This document shows positions 42,500-51,408 of a DNA stretch of 64,000 nucleotides, one piece after another. Where the stretch lies: contig NZ_JAFELM010000013.1 of the NCBI RefSeq assembly GCF_016890225.1, positions 124,001 to 188,000 on the forward strand, given 5' to 3'. The DNA is from Bacillus suaedaesalsae. GTDB lineage: Bacteria > Bacillota > Bacilli > Bacillales > SA4. The notes beneath the pieces are model-generated. The model did no database searches, had not been told where the DNA came from, and saw nothing but the letters and a program-made list of their open reading frames with translations. The position numbers and the translations under genes are program-made. Each line of letters starts with the position of its first letter. Position 1 is the stretch's first letter.

Positions 42500-44161
42500 T
42501 CACACTTCAATAATTATAGGAAGAATCATCGGCTTACGTTTTGTTTTCTCATATAAGAACTGTCCGACTGTTTTCTTCACATCTTGCTTAATAACGCCCC
42601 ATTGACTACGTTCGGATGTTTTTATGTCATTGACAGTTTGTTTAATCAAACGGTTCACATCTCTAAGTAGCTGCTCCGAATCCTTTACAAACACGAACCC
42701 GCGTGTGATAGTGTCCGGATTTGAGATAAGTTTGCGCTCTGATTTACTCATTGTTAACACTACTACCAGCATACCGTCCTCTGAAAGCTGTTTACGATCA
42801 CGTAATACAATTTCTCCAACGTCACCTACTCCAACACCGTCTACATACGTGTTACCTGCAGGTATTTTTCGTGTTTGACGTGCTTCCCCATTTTTGATAT
42901 CAACAACATCCCCATTTTCTAATATGAAGGAATGCCCTTCCTCGACACCAACAGATTCAGCTAAAAGTCGGTGGTGATGCAGCATCCGCAGTTCTCCATG
43001 AATCGGAACAAAATATTGTGGCTGTATTAATGTGAGCATTAATTTTAAATCTTCTTGGTAACCATGTCCCGAAACGTGCATACCAGTTGTACTACCTGTT
43101 CCATAAATCACTTTCGCTCCAATTGAATATAAATTATCAATGATTCGCGTTACATTTCGTTCATTTCCTGGTATAGGGCCGGCGGCAAATATCACCGTAT
43201 CGCCACGATGAATGTCTACTCCGCGGAAGTTCCCTGTTGAAAGACGAGCGAGTGCTGCCATCGGTTCACCTTGACTTCCGGTACAAAGGATCGTTACTTT
43301 TTCTGGAGGATAATCATTAATTTCATTTTGCTCGATAATCATTCCTTCTGGAACATCTAAATATCCTCGCTCAATCGCTACGTCCACAACATTTACCATA
43401 CTACGTCCTAACAAAACTAACTTTCGATTTGTTCGAATGGTCGCCTCTACTACCTGCTGAAGTCGGTTAACATTTGAAGCAAACGTTGTAACAATAATTT
43501 TCCCTTCCGCCTTTAGAAATGCTTCTATCACATGTTCTCCAACAATCCTTTCAGACGGAGATAACCCAGGACGCTCAGCATTTGTACTTTCAGATAATAA
43601 AAGTAACACACCTTGTCTACCAATTTCGGCCAGCTTGTGTATATCTGCGTACTGATTATTCACTGGAGTAAAATCGAATTTGAAGTCACCTGTATGTACG
43701 ACATTTCCTTCGGGGGTGTTGAATAAAATCCCGATACAATCTGGGATACTGTGATTCACTCTGAAAAAGCTGATATTCACTTTTCCAATTGTTAACATAG
43801 TCTCAGAGTTAATTTCATTTAGTTCAGTTTCACGTAAAAGTTTATGTTCCCTTAGCTTCAACTCAATTAATCCTAATGTAAAACGGGTTGCATAGACGGG
43901 TACGTTCAGTTTTTTCAAAAAGTAAGGAATACCTCCGATATGATCTTCATGACCATGTGTGACGAGAAGTGCTTTCACTTTTTCCTTATTTTCTTCTAAG
44001 TAACTTAAGTCTGGAATAATTAAATCAATTCCAAGTAAGCTTTCATCAGGAAATTTATTTCCGCAATCAATGATGATAATGTCATCACCGTATTGGATAG
44101 CGTACATATTTTTCCCGACTTCATGTAAGCCACCTAATGCAAAAACAGACAATGTGCTCAA
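42500..44161 (-). CDS. Ribonuclease J paralogue
   Basis: 553 residues, the usual RNase J length. The metallo-beta-lactamase motif THGHEDHIGG (His69, His71, Asp73, His74) is complete, followed by HTGDFKFDFTP, the beta-CASP domain (LLSESTNAERPG, CTGSQGEPMAAL, HVSGHG, PIHGE) and the C-terminal FLYEKTKRKPMILPIIIEV. It shares features with both J1 and J2 as remembered (intact catalytic histidines as in J1; NAERPG as in J2), so it may be a third paralogue. The start is TTG at 44161 with TAGGAGGT at 7 nt. It has 5'-exonuclease/endonuclease roles in mRNA decay and lies behind the DbpA helicase gene. Confidence 0.9.
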   Translation of the reverse strand: MSTLSVFALGGLHEVGKNMYAIQYGDDIIIIDCGNKFPDESLLGIDLIIPDLSYLEENKEKVKALLVTHGHEDHIGGIPYFLKKLNVPVYATRFTLGLIELKLREHKLLRETELNEINSETMLTIGKVNISFFRVNHSIPDCIGILFNTPEGNVVHTGDFKFDFTPVNNQYADIHKLAEIGRQGVLLLLSESTNAERPGLSPSERIVGEHVIEAFLKAEGKIIVTTFASNVNRLQQVVEATIRTNRKLVLLGRSMVNVVDVAIERGYLDVPEGMIIEQNEINDYPPEKVTILCTGSQGEPMAALARLSTGNFRGVDIHRGDTVIFAAGPIPGNERNVTRIIDNLYSIGAKVIYGTGSTTGMHVSGHGYQEDLKLMLTLIQPQYFVPIHGELRMLHHHRLLAESVGVEEGHSFILENGDVVDIKNGEARQTRKIPAGNTYVDGVGVGDVGEIVLRDRKQLSEDGMLVVVLTMSKSERKLISNPDTITRGFVFVKDSEQLLRDVNRLIKQTVNDIKTSERSQWGVIKQDVKKTVGQFLYEKTKRKPMILPIIIEV

Positions 44162-44231
44162 GGCAAGTACCTCCTACGTTTTATATTACTGTTAGTATGT
44201 CTCTTTCACTTCCACTTATTAGTGTTAGATA

Positions 44232-44262
44232 TAAAAAAGACGATCGATATTTTCGATCGTCT
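44232..44262 (-). terminator. Terminator of dbpA
   Basis: AAGACGATCGA pairs with TCGATCGTCTT, with T-runs on the minus strand. The RNase J gene 70 bp further on therefore probably has its own promoter. Confidence 0.85.
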
Positions 44263-44267
44263 TCACC

Positions 44268-45704
44268 TTATTTCATCGCTTTACTTACTTTTAGCTTCTT
44301 ACCTTTAATTGTTGTGTTTTCCATTGCTTGTAAAACTAATGAGCCCTTTCCATTGAGTATATCTACATACGTCAAATTGTCTTGAATGCTTATTATCCCA
44401 ATGTCCTCTGAGGTCACTCCAGGGATATTCGAAAGGGTTCCAACAAAGTCTACAGCTCTAAATTTCTTCTTTTTTCCACCACTAAAATGGAGCTTCATGA
44501 TATCTTGATTGATTCTTGCTGTTTTGTTATTTCTGACTACCCGGCGACCACCGATTTTTTCTTCGAAAGCCGCCATTCCTTTTGACACTTCCTGCTTCGA
44601 CGGCGCATCCATTAACGGAAGGGTGAATCCAATGTAGCGTTCAATAGCTCTCACATACTTGGCTTCGCTTTCGATCGCAAGGGTAATAGCCTTACCTTTG
44701 TTACCAGCTCGTCCCGTTCTACCAGTACGATGAACATAGCTTTCCTTTTCGAGTGGAACATCAAAATTAATAATAAGTGTTACATTATCAATATCGATTC
44801 CTCTAGCAGCTACATCGGTCGCAATAAGATAACGGAAGTTCCCCGTTTTAAAGCCGTCCATAACAGCAAAACGGTCTTCCTGTAATAATCCACCATGAAG
44901 TCGTTCACAAGAATAATTTGCTTCCTCTAGTTCTTTGTAAACCGTATCAACATGTTCTTTTGTTCTACAAAAGATGATACAACTTTCTGGATTTTCTACC
45001 ACTGTTACGTCTTTTAAAAGTGAAATTTTCTCTTCCTCTTTCACTTCAATTAATCGGTGATCGATTGCTTTTGTTGTAACCTCTGAAGGAGCGATTTCGA
45101 TGTGGACCGGTTCTTTCATATATTTATGGCAAAGATTTTCAACATCCTTCGGCAAGGTTGCAGAGAAGACCATCGTGACTCGTTCTAAAGGAAGTTGTTT
45201 AATAATTTCTTCAACCTTATCTATAAAGCCCATATTTAGCATTTCATCTGCTTCATCAATAATTAAATAGTTTACTTTGTCTAAAGCTAACGTACCACGA
45301 TCAATATGATCAATCATACGTCCAGGGGTCCCGACGACAACATGCGTTTTTTGTTTCAATTCTTCCTTTTGCCTCGCAAACGGTTCTTTCCCATAAACAG
45401 CCATAGCCTTAATACGCTTAAATCTTCCAATGTTCGTAATATCCTCACGAACTTGGACAGCAAGTTCTCTAGTTGGTGTAAGAATGATCGCTTGTGGCAA
45501 TTTTTCTTCCCATTGAATAAGTTCACATAACGGAATACCAAAGGACGCAGTTTTCCCACTTCCTGTTTGTGATTTCACAACTAAATCACGCTTTCCCATC
45601 ACTTGTGGTATCACTTCACGTTGAACCTCAGTAGGAGTTTCATATTTTAATACATCTAGTGCTCGCGTGATTTCATCACTTAATTGATAATCATTAAAAT
45701 TCAT
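44268..45704 (-). CDS. dbpA: DEAD-box RNA helicase DbpA/YxiN
   Basis: 478 residues. Helicase motifs in order: SQTGSGKT (45-52), PTRELA, GTPGR, DEAD (150-153), SAT, the ARGID and HRTGRTGR segments. The C-terminal about 75 residues ([20 protein letters not shown] onward to the basic end) form the RNA-binding domain that in DbpA/YxiN recognises 23S rRNA hairpin 92, so a role in large-subunit ribosome assembly is expected. The start has GAGGT at 6-7 nt. It lies next to an RNase J gene, but a terminator separates the two. Confidence 0.93.
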   Translation of the reverse strand: MNFNDYQLSDEITRALDVLKYETPTEVQREVIPQVMGKRDLVVKSQTGSGKTASFGIPLCELIQWEEKLPQAIILTPTRELAVQVREDITNIGRFKRIKAMAVYGKEPFARQKEELKQKTHVVVGTPGRMIDHIDRGTLALDKVNYLIIDEADEMLNMGFIDKVEEIIKQLPLERVTMVFSATLPKDVENLCHKYMKEPVHIEIAPSEVTTKAIDHRLIEVKEEEKISLLKDVTVVENPESCIIFCRTKEHVDTVYKELEEANYSCERLHGGLLQEDRFAVMDGFKTGNFRYLIATDVAARGIDIDNVTLIINFDVPLEKESYVHRTGRTGRAGNKGKAITLAIESEAKYVRAIERYIGFTLPLMDAPSKQEVSKGMAAFEEKIGGRRVVRNNKTARINQDIMKLHFSGGKKKKFRAVDFVGTLSNIPGVTSEDIGIISIQDNLTYVDILNGKGSLVLQAMENTTIKGKKLKVSKAMK

Positions 45705-45835
45705 TTCATAACCTCATTATTTTTTATTATCCGACTCATTTATAGGATTCTCATAGAAAACGATCATATACAAATTTCGAATATGTTCATTATACTTGAT
45801 AGAATGAACGATATGACTTTATTCTTCGTAATCAG

Positions 45836-45873
45836 CAAAAAAAGAAAGACTCCGTTTACTGACTGAGTCTTAT
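45836..45873 (-). terminator. Terminator of the VanZ-family gene
   Basis: On the minus strand AAGACTC pairs with GAGTCTT through an imperfect inner stem, followed by a U-rich tract (TTTCTTTTTTT). Confidence 0.75.
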
Positions 45874-45880
45874 TGAGTGA

Positions 45881-46432
45881 TCACCCATGTAATTTATAAG
45901 TATCGAATTGTTCTCTTAGTATTTTAATTTTCATAACTTTATTAACAAGATAATAACCAATCACTGCACCCAATGTATTGGTAAGCAGGTCGTTTATATC
46001 TGTACTTCTTCCACTTCCTAAAGTAATTTTTATGATGCATTGTAGGAGTTCTATACTTAAGCAAGAATAAAACCCAATCGTTGTAATCCTTTTTACAGAA
46101 CTATTTTCCTGATTTAAAAATGGTAAAAACATCCCGAGTGGAATAAACATGATGATATTTAATAGAAAGGTCTGAACATCAATCGTGAGGATCGGAATAT
46201 AATTAATTGTCTTATACCATGGCGTCTGATTTGCATACATTCCGATATTCACATCTATTGGGAAGAAAGTAAAATGAATGACCCCCGCAACATAAATAGC
46301 AAATGTTACGAGAAGTGTGCACTGCTTAACTGAGAACTTCCTTGCTTTAAAAACCATTGCGAATAAAAATACTACTAATGCTGGGACAAGCACATACCAT
46401 GAGTTGATGGTGATCATGATTGAATCTTTCAT
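45881..46432 (-). CDS. VanZ family membrane protein
   Basis: 183 residues with about five membrane helices. The VanZ signature is NIIMFIPLGMFLPFL in the middle and GRSTDINDLLTNTLGAVIGY near the C-terminus. VanZ proteins lower teicoplanin susceptibility in enterococci; in Bacillus most are of unknown envelope-related function. Ribosome-binding site AGGAGGAA. It stands alone, with no van genes nearby, so glycopeptide resistance is not implied. Confidence 0.88.
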   Translation of the reverse strand: MKDSIMITINSWYVLVPALVVFLFAMVFKARKFSVKQCTLLVTFAIYVAGVIHFTFFPIDVNIGMYANQTPWYKTINYIPILTIDVQTFLLNIIMFIPLGMFLPFLNQENSSVKRITTIGFYSCLSIELLQCIIKITLGSGRSTDINDLLTNTLGAVIGYYLVNKVMKIKILREQFDTYKLHG

Positions 46433-46573
46433 AATGAATTCCTCCTAATTTTAACTGTGTCTTATCAATATAGCCAAAACTTCTGAAGAATTGGTAAACG
46501 AATTTCTTAAGGTTTTCTTAAATTTGAGCATTTGTTAAATAGATGTTCATGTCAAAAAACACATTTTTAGTAA

Positions 46574-46662
46574 GGCTTCGGGGCAACTTTTCGTCGAAGC
46601 TATTAAAATTTCGCTTAGGTTGCAAGAGTATAGGTACTAGCATCAATTTTCCGAAAAGAGCC
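46574..46662. repeat. Degenerate MITE remnant (family A end)
   Basis: The right end CGAAAAGAGCC followed by TTCAATAA matches the right end and target-site style of the family A MITEs. The left side starts TAGTAAGGCTTCGG, only partly similar, and the would-be target repeats differ at two positions. Probably an old, decayed copy. Confidence 0.45.
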
Positions 46663-46668
46663 TTCAAT

Positions 46669-46701
46669 AAAAAAACTGAGCAGGAATTGCTCCTACTCAG
46701 C
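46669..46701 (-). terminator. Terminator of the sugar uptake operon
   Basis: On the minus strand CTGAGTAGGA pairs imperfectly with TCCTGCTCAG, followed by seven U residues, 19 bp after the stop codon of the dehydrogenase gene. Confidence 0.87.
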
Positions 46702-46719
46702 TTTCATATTTATAAATTT

Positions 46720-47754
46720 TCAAATAGAAACTACTTTGCCTGTTTCTGCTGACTCCATCATACCTACAATTACTTTTAAAGATGATAAACCATCTTCACC
46801 GGTGACAGGTGGAGTTTGATCTAGTCGTATGCAATCAATAAAGGCATCTATGATACCACTATTCGTTTGATTGTCATTCGTTTGGATATCTTCAAGTTTA
46901 TAATGGACTATTTCGCCATCATTTTTAAGCACTTCTAGTTGATATTCATCACGATGATACATCTTCAAAATACCCTTTTCACAGTAGATAACGGTACTAT
47001 TGTCCTCTTCACCATAATACGTCCAAGAGAACGAAGCTGTACCTAGATACCCCTTACTCGTCTTTAAGGTAGCTACCACATTATCACACACTTCAATAGG
47101 GTCTCCATTCTCATCCACTTTATCAAGAGCACCTTGGAACGCACTAACTTGCGAAACTTGGTCATCTAATAGAAAATGGATCAAATCTATTTTATGAATC
47201 CCTAAATCTCCTGCAACTCCGAGACCTGATCGTTCCTTCTTAAAGAACCAAGTTGAATTCGACTTATTCACTCCCCATGTTTCCGGACCAGCATGGCCAA
47301 AGGTTGTACGGAAGCTTAATACTTCACCGAGTTCTTTATTTTGAATAATTTCTTTTGCTTTTTGGTGTGCACGTGTGAAACGTTGATTATGACCAATCAT
47401 TAATTTCATTCCTGATTTTTTCTGGGCAGCAAGTATTTCATTTGTGTGCTCAATGGTTAATGAAATAGGCTTTTCGCATAACACATGCTTTCCACTTTCT
47501 AGCGCTTTTGTCGAGAAAATATGATGAGACTCATTTGATGAACAATCGCTAATCGCTTGTATCGTTGAATCTTCTAACAATTCTTCTACCGATTTTGCTA
47601 CACGACCGCCGAACATACCTGCAAGTTGCTCTGCTCTTTCAACATTTCGATCATAAAAGACGATTTCATCTACGTATGGATTTGCTTTATACTCTGGTGC
47701 ATGACGAAATTTCGTGATGGAGCCGCACCCGATTATTCCTACCTTCATTCCCAA
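46720..47754 (-). CDS. Gfo/Idh/MocA dehydrogenase of the LacI-controlled sugar locus
   Basis: 344 residues. Rossmann motif VGIIGCGSITKF, catalytic-Lys signature CEKPISLT (about 93-100) and GVAGDLGIHKIDLIHFLLDD around the substrate site. Last gene of the operon binding protein-ATPase-permease-dehydrogenase, 11 bp after the permease gene. It presumably oxidises the imported sugar or cyclitol. The TTG at 47754 lies 6 nt after AGGAGGG and is preferred; an ATG two codons later is the alternative. Substrate unknown. Confidence 0.92.
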   Translation of the reverse strand: MGMKVGIIGCGSITKFRHAPEYKANPYVDEIVFYDRNVERAEQLAGMFGGRVAKSVEELLEDSTIQAISDCSSNESHHIFSTKALESGKHVLCEKPISLTIEHTNEILAAQKKSGMKLMIGHNQRFTRAHQKAKEIIQNKELGEVLSFRTTFGHAGPETWGVNKSNSTWFFKKERSGLGVAGDLGIHKIDLIHFLLDDQVSQVSAFQGALDKVDENGDPIEVCDNVVATLKTSKGYLGTASFSWTYYGEEDNSTVIYCEKGILKMYHRDEYQLEVLKNDGEIVHYKLEDIQTNDNQTNSGIIDAFIDCIRLDQTPPVTGEDGLSSLKVIVGMMESAETGKVVSI

Positions 47755-47765
47755 TCGAATCCCTC

Positions 47766-48740
47766 CTATTCTCTCTTTTGGAATACAACCGCTACGATTA
47801 TGATTAAACCTTTAACAAAACCTTGAAGATGTGGTGAAACATTCATTAAGTTCATCATGTTATTTAAAATTCCTAATATAAGAACTCCAAAAAATGTACC
47901 AATGATTTTCCCTCGACCACCAGTCATTCTTGTTCCACCAATAATAACGGCTGCAATTGCATCTAACTCATATTGAACACCTGAACTAGATGATGAAATT
48001 GAGTTTAAACGTGAAGTTTCAATAACAGCTGCCACACTCACTAACAGTCCGGCCAAGCTGTATACACCAATCTTTATACGATCCACACGGATAGCCGAAA
48101 GAAGTGCCGCTTTCTCATTACTTCCAAGTGCATACACGTAGCGTCCAAAACGCGTTTTATGCATAAGGATATATACAAGGGCAGTCATAATAAGAAAGAT
48201 GATGATTGGATAATCAATAATCCATAGTTCACTGTTTGCAATAGCAGTAAAGCTTGATACTTCTCCCGAAATACTTCCACCTTCAGCAATATATAACGCA
48301 ATAGACCTTGCTCCGGCCATCATCCCTAACGTAGCAATAAACGAAGCTATTCTTCCCTTTGCTACCATTAATCCATTCAAGAATCCTACAAAAGCACCTG
48401 TTATTAACGCCGTTAACAGGGCAACAAAAATGCTACCTGTCGCATTAAGTGTTAACACCGTAATGACTCCAACGAGTACCAATACCGATCCAACTGATAA
48501 ATCAATTCCGCCAGATAGCATTACAACCGTCATTCCTAACGCAACAATACCGATAATCGATACTTGCATTAAAATATTTAATTGGTTGTTGATATCTAAA
48601 AATCTAGGACTCAGGATAGATGCAGCGATAAAAATAACTAGAAATGCAATAATGACGCTATACTCTGACCAAAGCCAAGAGAGGCGACTTTTTGTCGTAT
48701 TACTTTGTAGTTGTATTGGATTTAAATTTGAATTAGCCAC
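47766..48740 (-). CDS. Sugar ABC transporter permease (RbsC type)
   Basis: 324 residues with eight to ten membrane helices. The family segment LSGGIDLSVGSVLVLVG lies near residue 75 and GSNEKAALLSAIRVDRIKIG at the cytoplasmic coupling loop, with EATR-like ALLSAI contact helix, followed by GGTRMTGGRGKIIGTFFGV. This is the ribose/galactose/inositol-type (CUT2) permease. The start is GTG at 48740 after GGGGGGCC, 3 bp from the stop codon of the ATPase gene. Confidence 0.93.
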   Translation of the reverse strand: MANSNLNPIQLQSNTTKSRLSWLWSEYSVIIAFLVIFIAASILSPRFLDINNQLNILMQVSIIGIVALGMTVVMLSGGIDLSVGSVLVLVGVITVLTLNATGSIFVALLTALITGAFVGFLNGLMVAKGRIASFIATLGMMAGARSIALYIAEGGSISGEVSSFTAIANSELWIIDYPIIIFLIMTALVYILMHKTRFGRYVYALGSNEKAALLSAIRVDRIKIGVYSLAGLLVSVAAVIETSRLNSISSSSSGVQYELDAIAAVIIGGTRMTGGRGKIIGTFFGVLILGILNNMMNLMNVSPHLQGFVKGLIIIVAVVFQKRE

Positions 48741-48743
48741 TAT

Positions 48744-50246
48744 TTAGGCCCCCCTTTTTGATCCCGTTGCATAACTCATGATCTCATCTTCTGTTGCTTC
48801 TGCTCCCTTAAAGCGAGCAGTAATTTCCCCTTGATACATCACATTGATGTTGTGACAGACTTTTAGTACTTCAGGGGCTTCAGATGAAAGAATAATAATG
48901 GCTTTTCCTTGCTCAGCCAAAGAAATGATATGTTGATAGATTTCTTGTTTTGCTCCAACGTCTATTCCTTGTGTTGGATTATCAAAAATCATAATATCTG
49001 TATCTACTTCAAGCCATTTTGCAATTATGACCTTTTGTTGATTTCCACCACTTAGCTTATCAATTGTTATCGTTGGATTGTGAACCTTGATATTCAGCTT
49101 TTCTTTGTAGTATTGGAATTTTTCTTTTTCAACCTTATCTTGGATAAAGCCGTTTTTTTCAAAGCTACCAATCGATGATAAACTCATATTGTGAATCACA
49201 CTTAAATCTTTAATAATGGCATTTTCTTTTCGATCCTTTGGTACTAATCCCACACCTGCTTTAACTGCTTGGCGTGGATGATCTATTTTTACCAGCTGGT
49301 TATTTATTTTGATTTCACCAGTGTATTTTTTTCGATATCCAAATAAACTTTCAAAAAGCTCGGTTCTTCCGTCTCCAGCTAAACCTGTAAACCCTAGTAT
49401 TTCACCTTTTCTAACTGAAAAGTTAATATCCTTATATAAACCTTGGCTAGATAAATTGTTTACTTCTAGAAGAACATTACCAAACTTATTACTCTTTACC
49501 AGTCGATCTTCCGAGATAGACTTCCCTACCATAAGCTTCGTAATCGAATCTAAGTTTTCATTTTTAATACTTCCGGTACCGACAACTTCTCCGTCACGTA
49601 AAACCGTGTATACATCACATATTTCCTTAATCTCTTTTAATTTGTGAGAAATATAGATAATAGATACTCCGGAGTTTTTTAGGTTTTTCATTAATTCAAA
49701 TAAACGCGATACTTCATGTTCGGCTAAAGAAGCAGTTGGTTCATCCATGATAATTAGTTTTGAGTTATGTAAAAGTGACTTTGCGATTTCAATTAGCTGC
49801 TTATAGGAGGTATCAAGGTTTCGAACATATTCCTTCGGGTTAATTTCCACTCCTAGCTTCGCTAAAATCTCAGAAGTCTTCTTGCACATTTCTTCCACTT
49901 TTAAAAAACCAATCTTACTACGTAGCTCTGATCCTAAAAACATATTTTCATAAACTTTAAGGTCCGCCACAACATTTAGTTCTTGATGAATAAAGCTAAT
50001 CCCTTGCTCCATTGATATTCTTGGATTTGCCATCTTCACTACATTCCCATGAATGTGAATGGACCCATTATCGGGTTGATGTACACCACCTAAAATGTTC
50101 ATTAAGGTAGATTTCCCTGCCCCGTTCTCTCCTAGCAACGCATGTATCTCGCCTTCTTGTACTTGCAAGGTTACATTTTTTAAAACCTGTACTCCATTAA
50201 ATGATTTTTCAATATTGTTCATCATCATGAAAGGATTGATAGACAT
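48744..50246 (-). CDS. Sugar ABC transporter ATPase (RbsA type, two ABC domains)
   Basis: 500 residues. The first domain has GENGAGKSTLMN (Walker A) and LIIMDEPTASL (Walker B). The second has a degenerate Walker A (GLAGDGRTELFES), the signature LSGGNQQKV and MIFDNPTQGIDVGAKQEIY, which is the CUT2 arrangement. The start at MSINPF (50246) follows AGGGGGGA; a longer frame to 50321 begins in the gap after the binding-protein gene and is not supported. It lies between the binding-protein and permease genes. Confidence 0.93.
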   Translation of the reverse strand: MSINPFMMMNNIEKSFNGVQVLKNVTLQVQEGEIHALLGENGAGKSTLMNILGGVHQPDNGSIHIHGNVVKMANPRISMEQGISFIHQELNVVADLKVYENMFLGSELRSKIGFLKVEEMCKKTSEILAKLGVEINPKEYVRNLDTSYKQLIEIAKSLLHNSKLIIMDEPTASLAEHEVSRLFELMKNLKNSGVSIIYISHKLKEIKEICDVYTVLRDGEVVGTGSIKNENLDSITKLMVGKSISEDRLVKSNKFGNVLLEVNNLSSQGLYKDINFSVRKGEILGFTGLAGDGRTELFESLFGYRKKYTGEIKINNQLVKIDHPRQAVKAGVGLVPKDRKENAIIKDLSVIHNMSLSSIGSFEKNGFIQDKVEKEKFQYYKEKLNIKVHNPTITIDKLSGGNQQKVIIAKWLEVDTDIMIFDNPTQGIDVGAKQEIYQHIISLAEQGKAIIILSSEAPEVLKVCHNINVMYQGEITARFKGAEATEDEIMSYATGSKRGA

Positions 50247-50325
50247 TTGATTATCCCCCCTATATAGGAAAAGAGGAAATACAATTCTAGCATTAAGCAT
50301 GAAATTGTATCTCCTTATCACTTAT

Positions 50326-51285
50326 TTAAAATTTTGAATCCGCATCATAATGATCATCAACATTCTCTTTTGTTACTTGTGTTGCTTCTTTAACAACCAT
50401 TGTTTCAGCCGGATCATTTCCTTTTGCAAGATCTGCCGCAATTTTCACAGCATCTTCAACCATTGTTGGTGAATATAGGAATGTAGCTGAAATTAAACCA
50501 TCTTCTTTAATGTTTTCAAATACAGCCTTACCACCACCAGCACCCGTTACGAATTTAATATCCGTTCGTCCTGCTTCTTTAATTGCTTGTAATACCCCTA
50601 ATGCCATTCCATCATCTTGCGTAAAAACTGCATCAATTTGAGGGTTTGCTTGTAAAATGTTTTGCATAACTTCTAGAGACTTTTCTGTTGAGAAATCACC
50701 GCTTTGTGAAGCAACTACTTCGATTCCATCTGCTGCTTCCATAGCCTCTTTAAAGCCTGCTCCACGTTGTTCAGTTACCGAGCTAGGTGGTCCAGTAATT
50801 TCAACTACTTTTCCTTTTCCATTTAGCTTTTCCACAAAATACTTACCTGCATTTACACCAATACCTTCATTGTCGCCTTTCACAACTACAGTAGCAGCAT
50901 CATTTTCAAGTTCACGGTCAACAATTACTAAAGGAATACCCGCATCTTTTACTTTTTGTCCAACTGGAGAAAGAGCTGCTGATTCGATTGGAAGCATAAC
51001 AATAACATCTACGCCTTGTGCAATCAGATCATCCACATCATTAGCTTGCTTGTTTGGATCCGCTGCATTTGTCATAACATAATCAATGCCTTCACTCTCT
51101 TTAAGAGCTTTCGCTTGCTTTTCAGCACTATCAATTAAAGCTCCCATCCAACCATGTGTTGCAGAAGGTAATGAGATACCAATCGTTAATTGGTCATCAT
51201 CTTTCCCGCCTGCGTCCGTATTACAACCTACCAATCCAAAAACAGTTAATAGAGACAAACATAAGACTAAAAACTTCTTCAACAT
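50326..51285 (-). CDS. Sugar-binding lipoprotein (RbsB type)
   Basis: 319 residues. Lipoprotein signal with lipobox LVGC (Cys21). The mature part is a periplasmic-binding-protein fold of the ribose/galactose class (peripla_BP_4): GISLPSATHGWMGALIDSAE, DLIAQGVDVIVMLPI, FTQDDGMALGVLQA. It binds the sugar outside the cell for the RbsA/RbsC-like transporter. The ATG at 51285 follows GGGGGAAATT; an ATG 15 bp upstream lies before that site. First gene of the operon; the operator at 51323-51340 lies just ahead. Confidence 0.93.
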   Translation of the reverse strand: MLKKFLVLCLSLLTVFGLVGCNTDAGGKDDDQLTIGISLPSATHGWMGALIDSAEKQAKALKESEGIDYVMTNAADPNKQANDVDDLIAQGVDVIVMLPIESAALSPVGQKVKDAGIPLVIVDRELENDAATVVVKGDNEGIGVNAGKYFVEKLNGKGKVVEITGPPSSVTEQRGAGFKEAMEAADGIEVVASQSGDFSTEKSLEVMQNILQANPQIDAVFTQDDGMALGVLQAIKEAGRTDIKFVTGAGGGKAVFENIKEDGLISATFLYSPTMVEDAVKIAADLAKGNDPAETMVVKEATQVTKENVDDHYDADSKF

Positions 51286-51322
51286 AATTTCCCCCTTCAT
51301 TACTTGTTCTAAGCTCCCCCAA

Positions 51323-51340
51323 AATGTAATCGATTACATT
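51323..51340. promoter_or_regulatory. LacI-family operator O1 (sugar transport operon)
   Basis: AATGTAATCGATTACATT is a perfect 18-bp palindrome, 38 bp before the binding-protein start codon. The same 16-bp core occurs in front of the LacI gene and, with two changes, in front of the isomerase gene. Confidence 0.85.
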
Positions 51341-51346
51341 TCACAT

Positions 51347-51399
51347 CTAAGGTCAGCGCTCTATTATTAATACTCTTAATAACAGAGCGCTGATCTTAG
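51347..51399. other. Long near-perfect inverted repeat between lacI-type gene and transport operon
   Basis: CTAAG-TCAGCGCTCT-TTATTA pairs with TTAATAA-AGAGCGCTGA-CTTAG over 53 bp with few mismatches. No U-tract follows on the minus strand, so it is not a standard terminator. It may terminate the regulator transcript weakly, protect its 3' end or lie in the operon promoter. Confidence 0.65.
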
Positions 51400-51408
51400 G
51401 TGATACGG

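Larger units (their letters stand above)
42244..42513 (+). pseudogene. Possible truncated small gene with a repeat-derived tail
   Basis: A frame of 89 codons starts with a good ribosome-binding site (TTGGAGGGG, 5 nt). The first about 45 residues (MLGLRKRFLEEAFSPNGTPV onward to ETITNYQ) look like a normal soluble protein. After that the frame runs through a 21-bp tandem repeat, giving seven-residue units starting WT (WTSFALF, WTTFWFF, WTSSPLF), and then through the RNase J terminator. The natural 3' end therefore seems lost. Family not recognised. It could also be a non-functional remnant. Confidence 0.4.

Noticed and set aside
45881-46432. Glycopeptide resistance gene vanZ
   Set aside because: Only the family matches; no vanHAX-type genes are present and most Bacillus VanZ proteins are not resistance factors.
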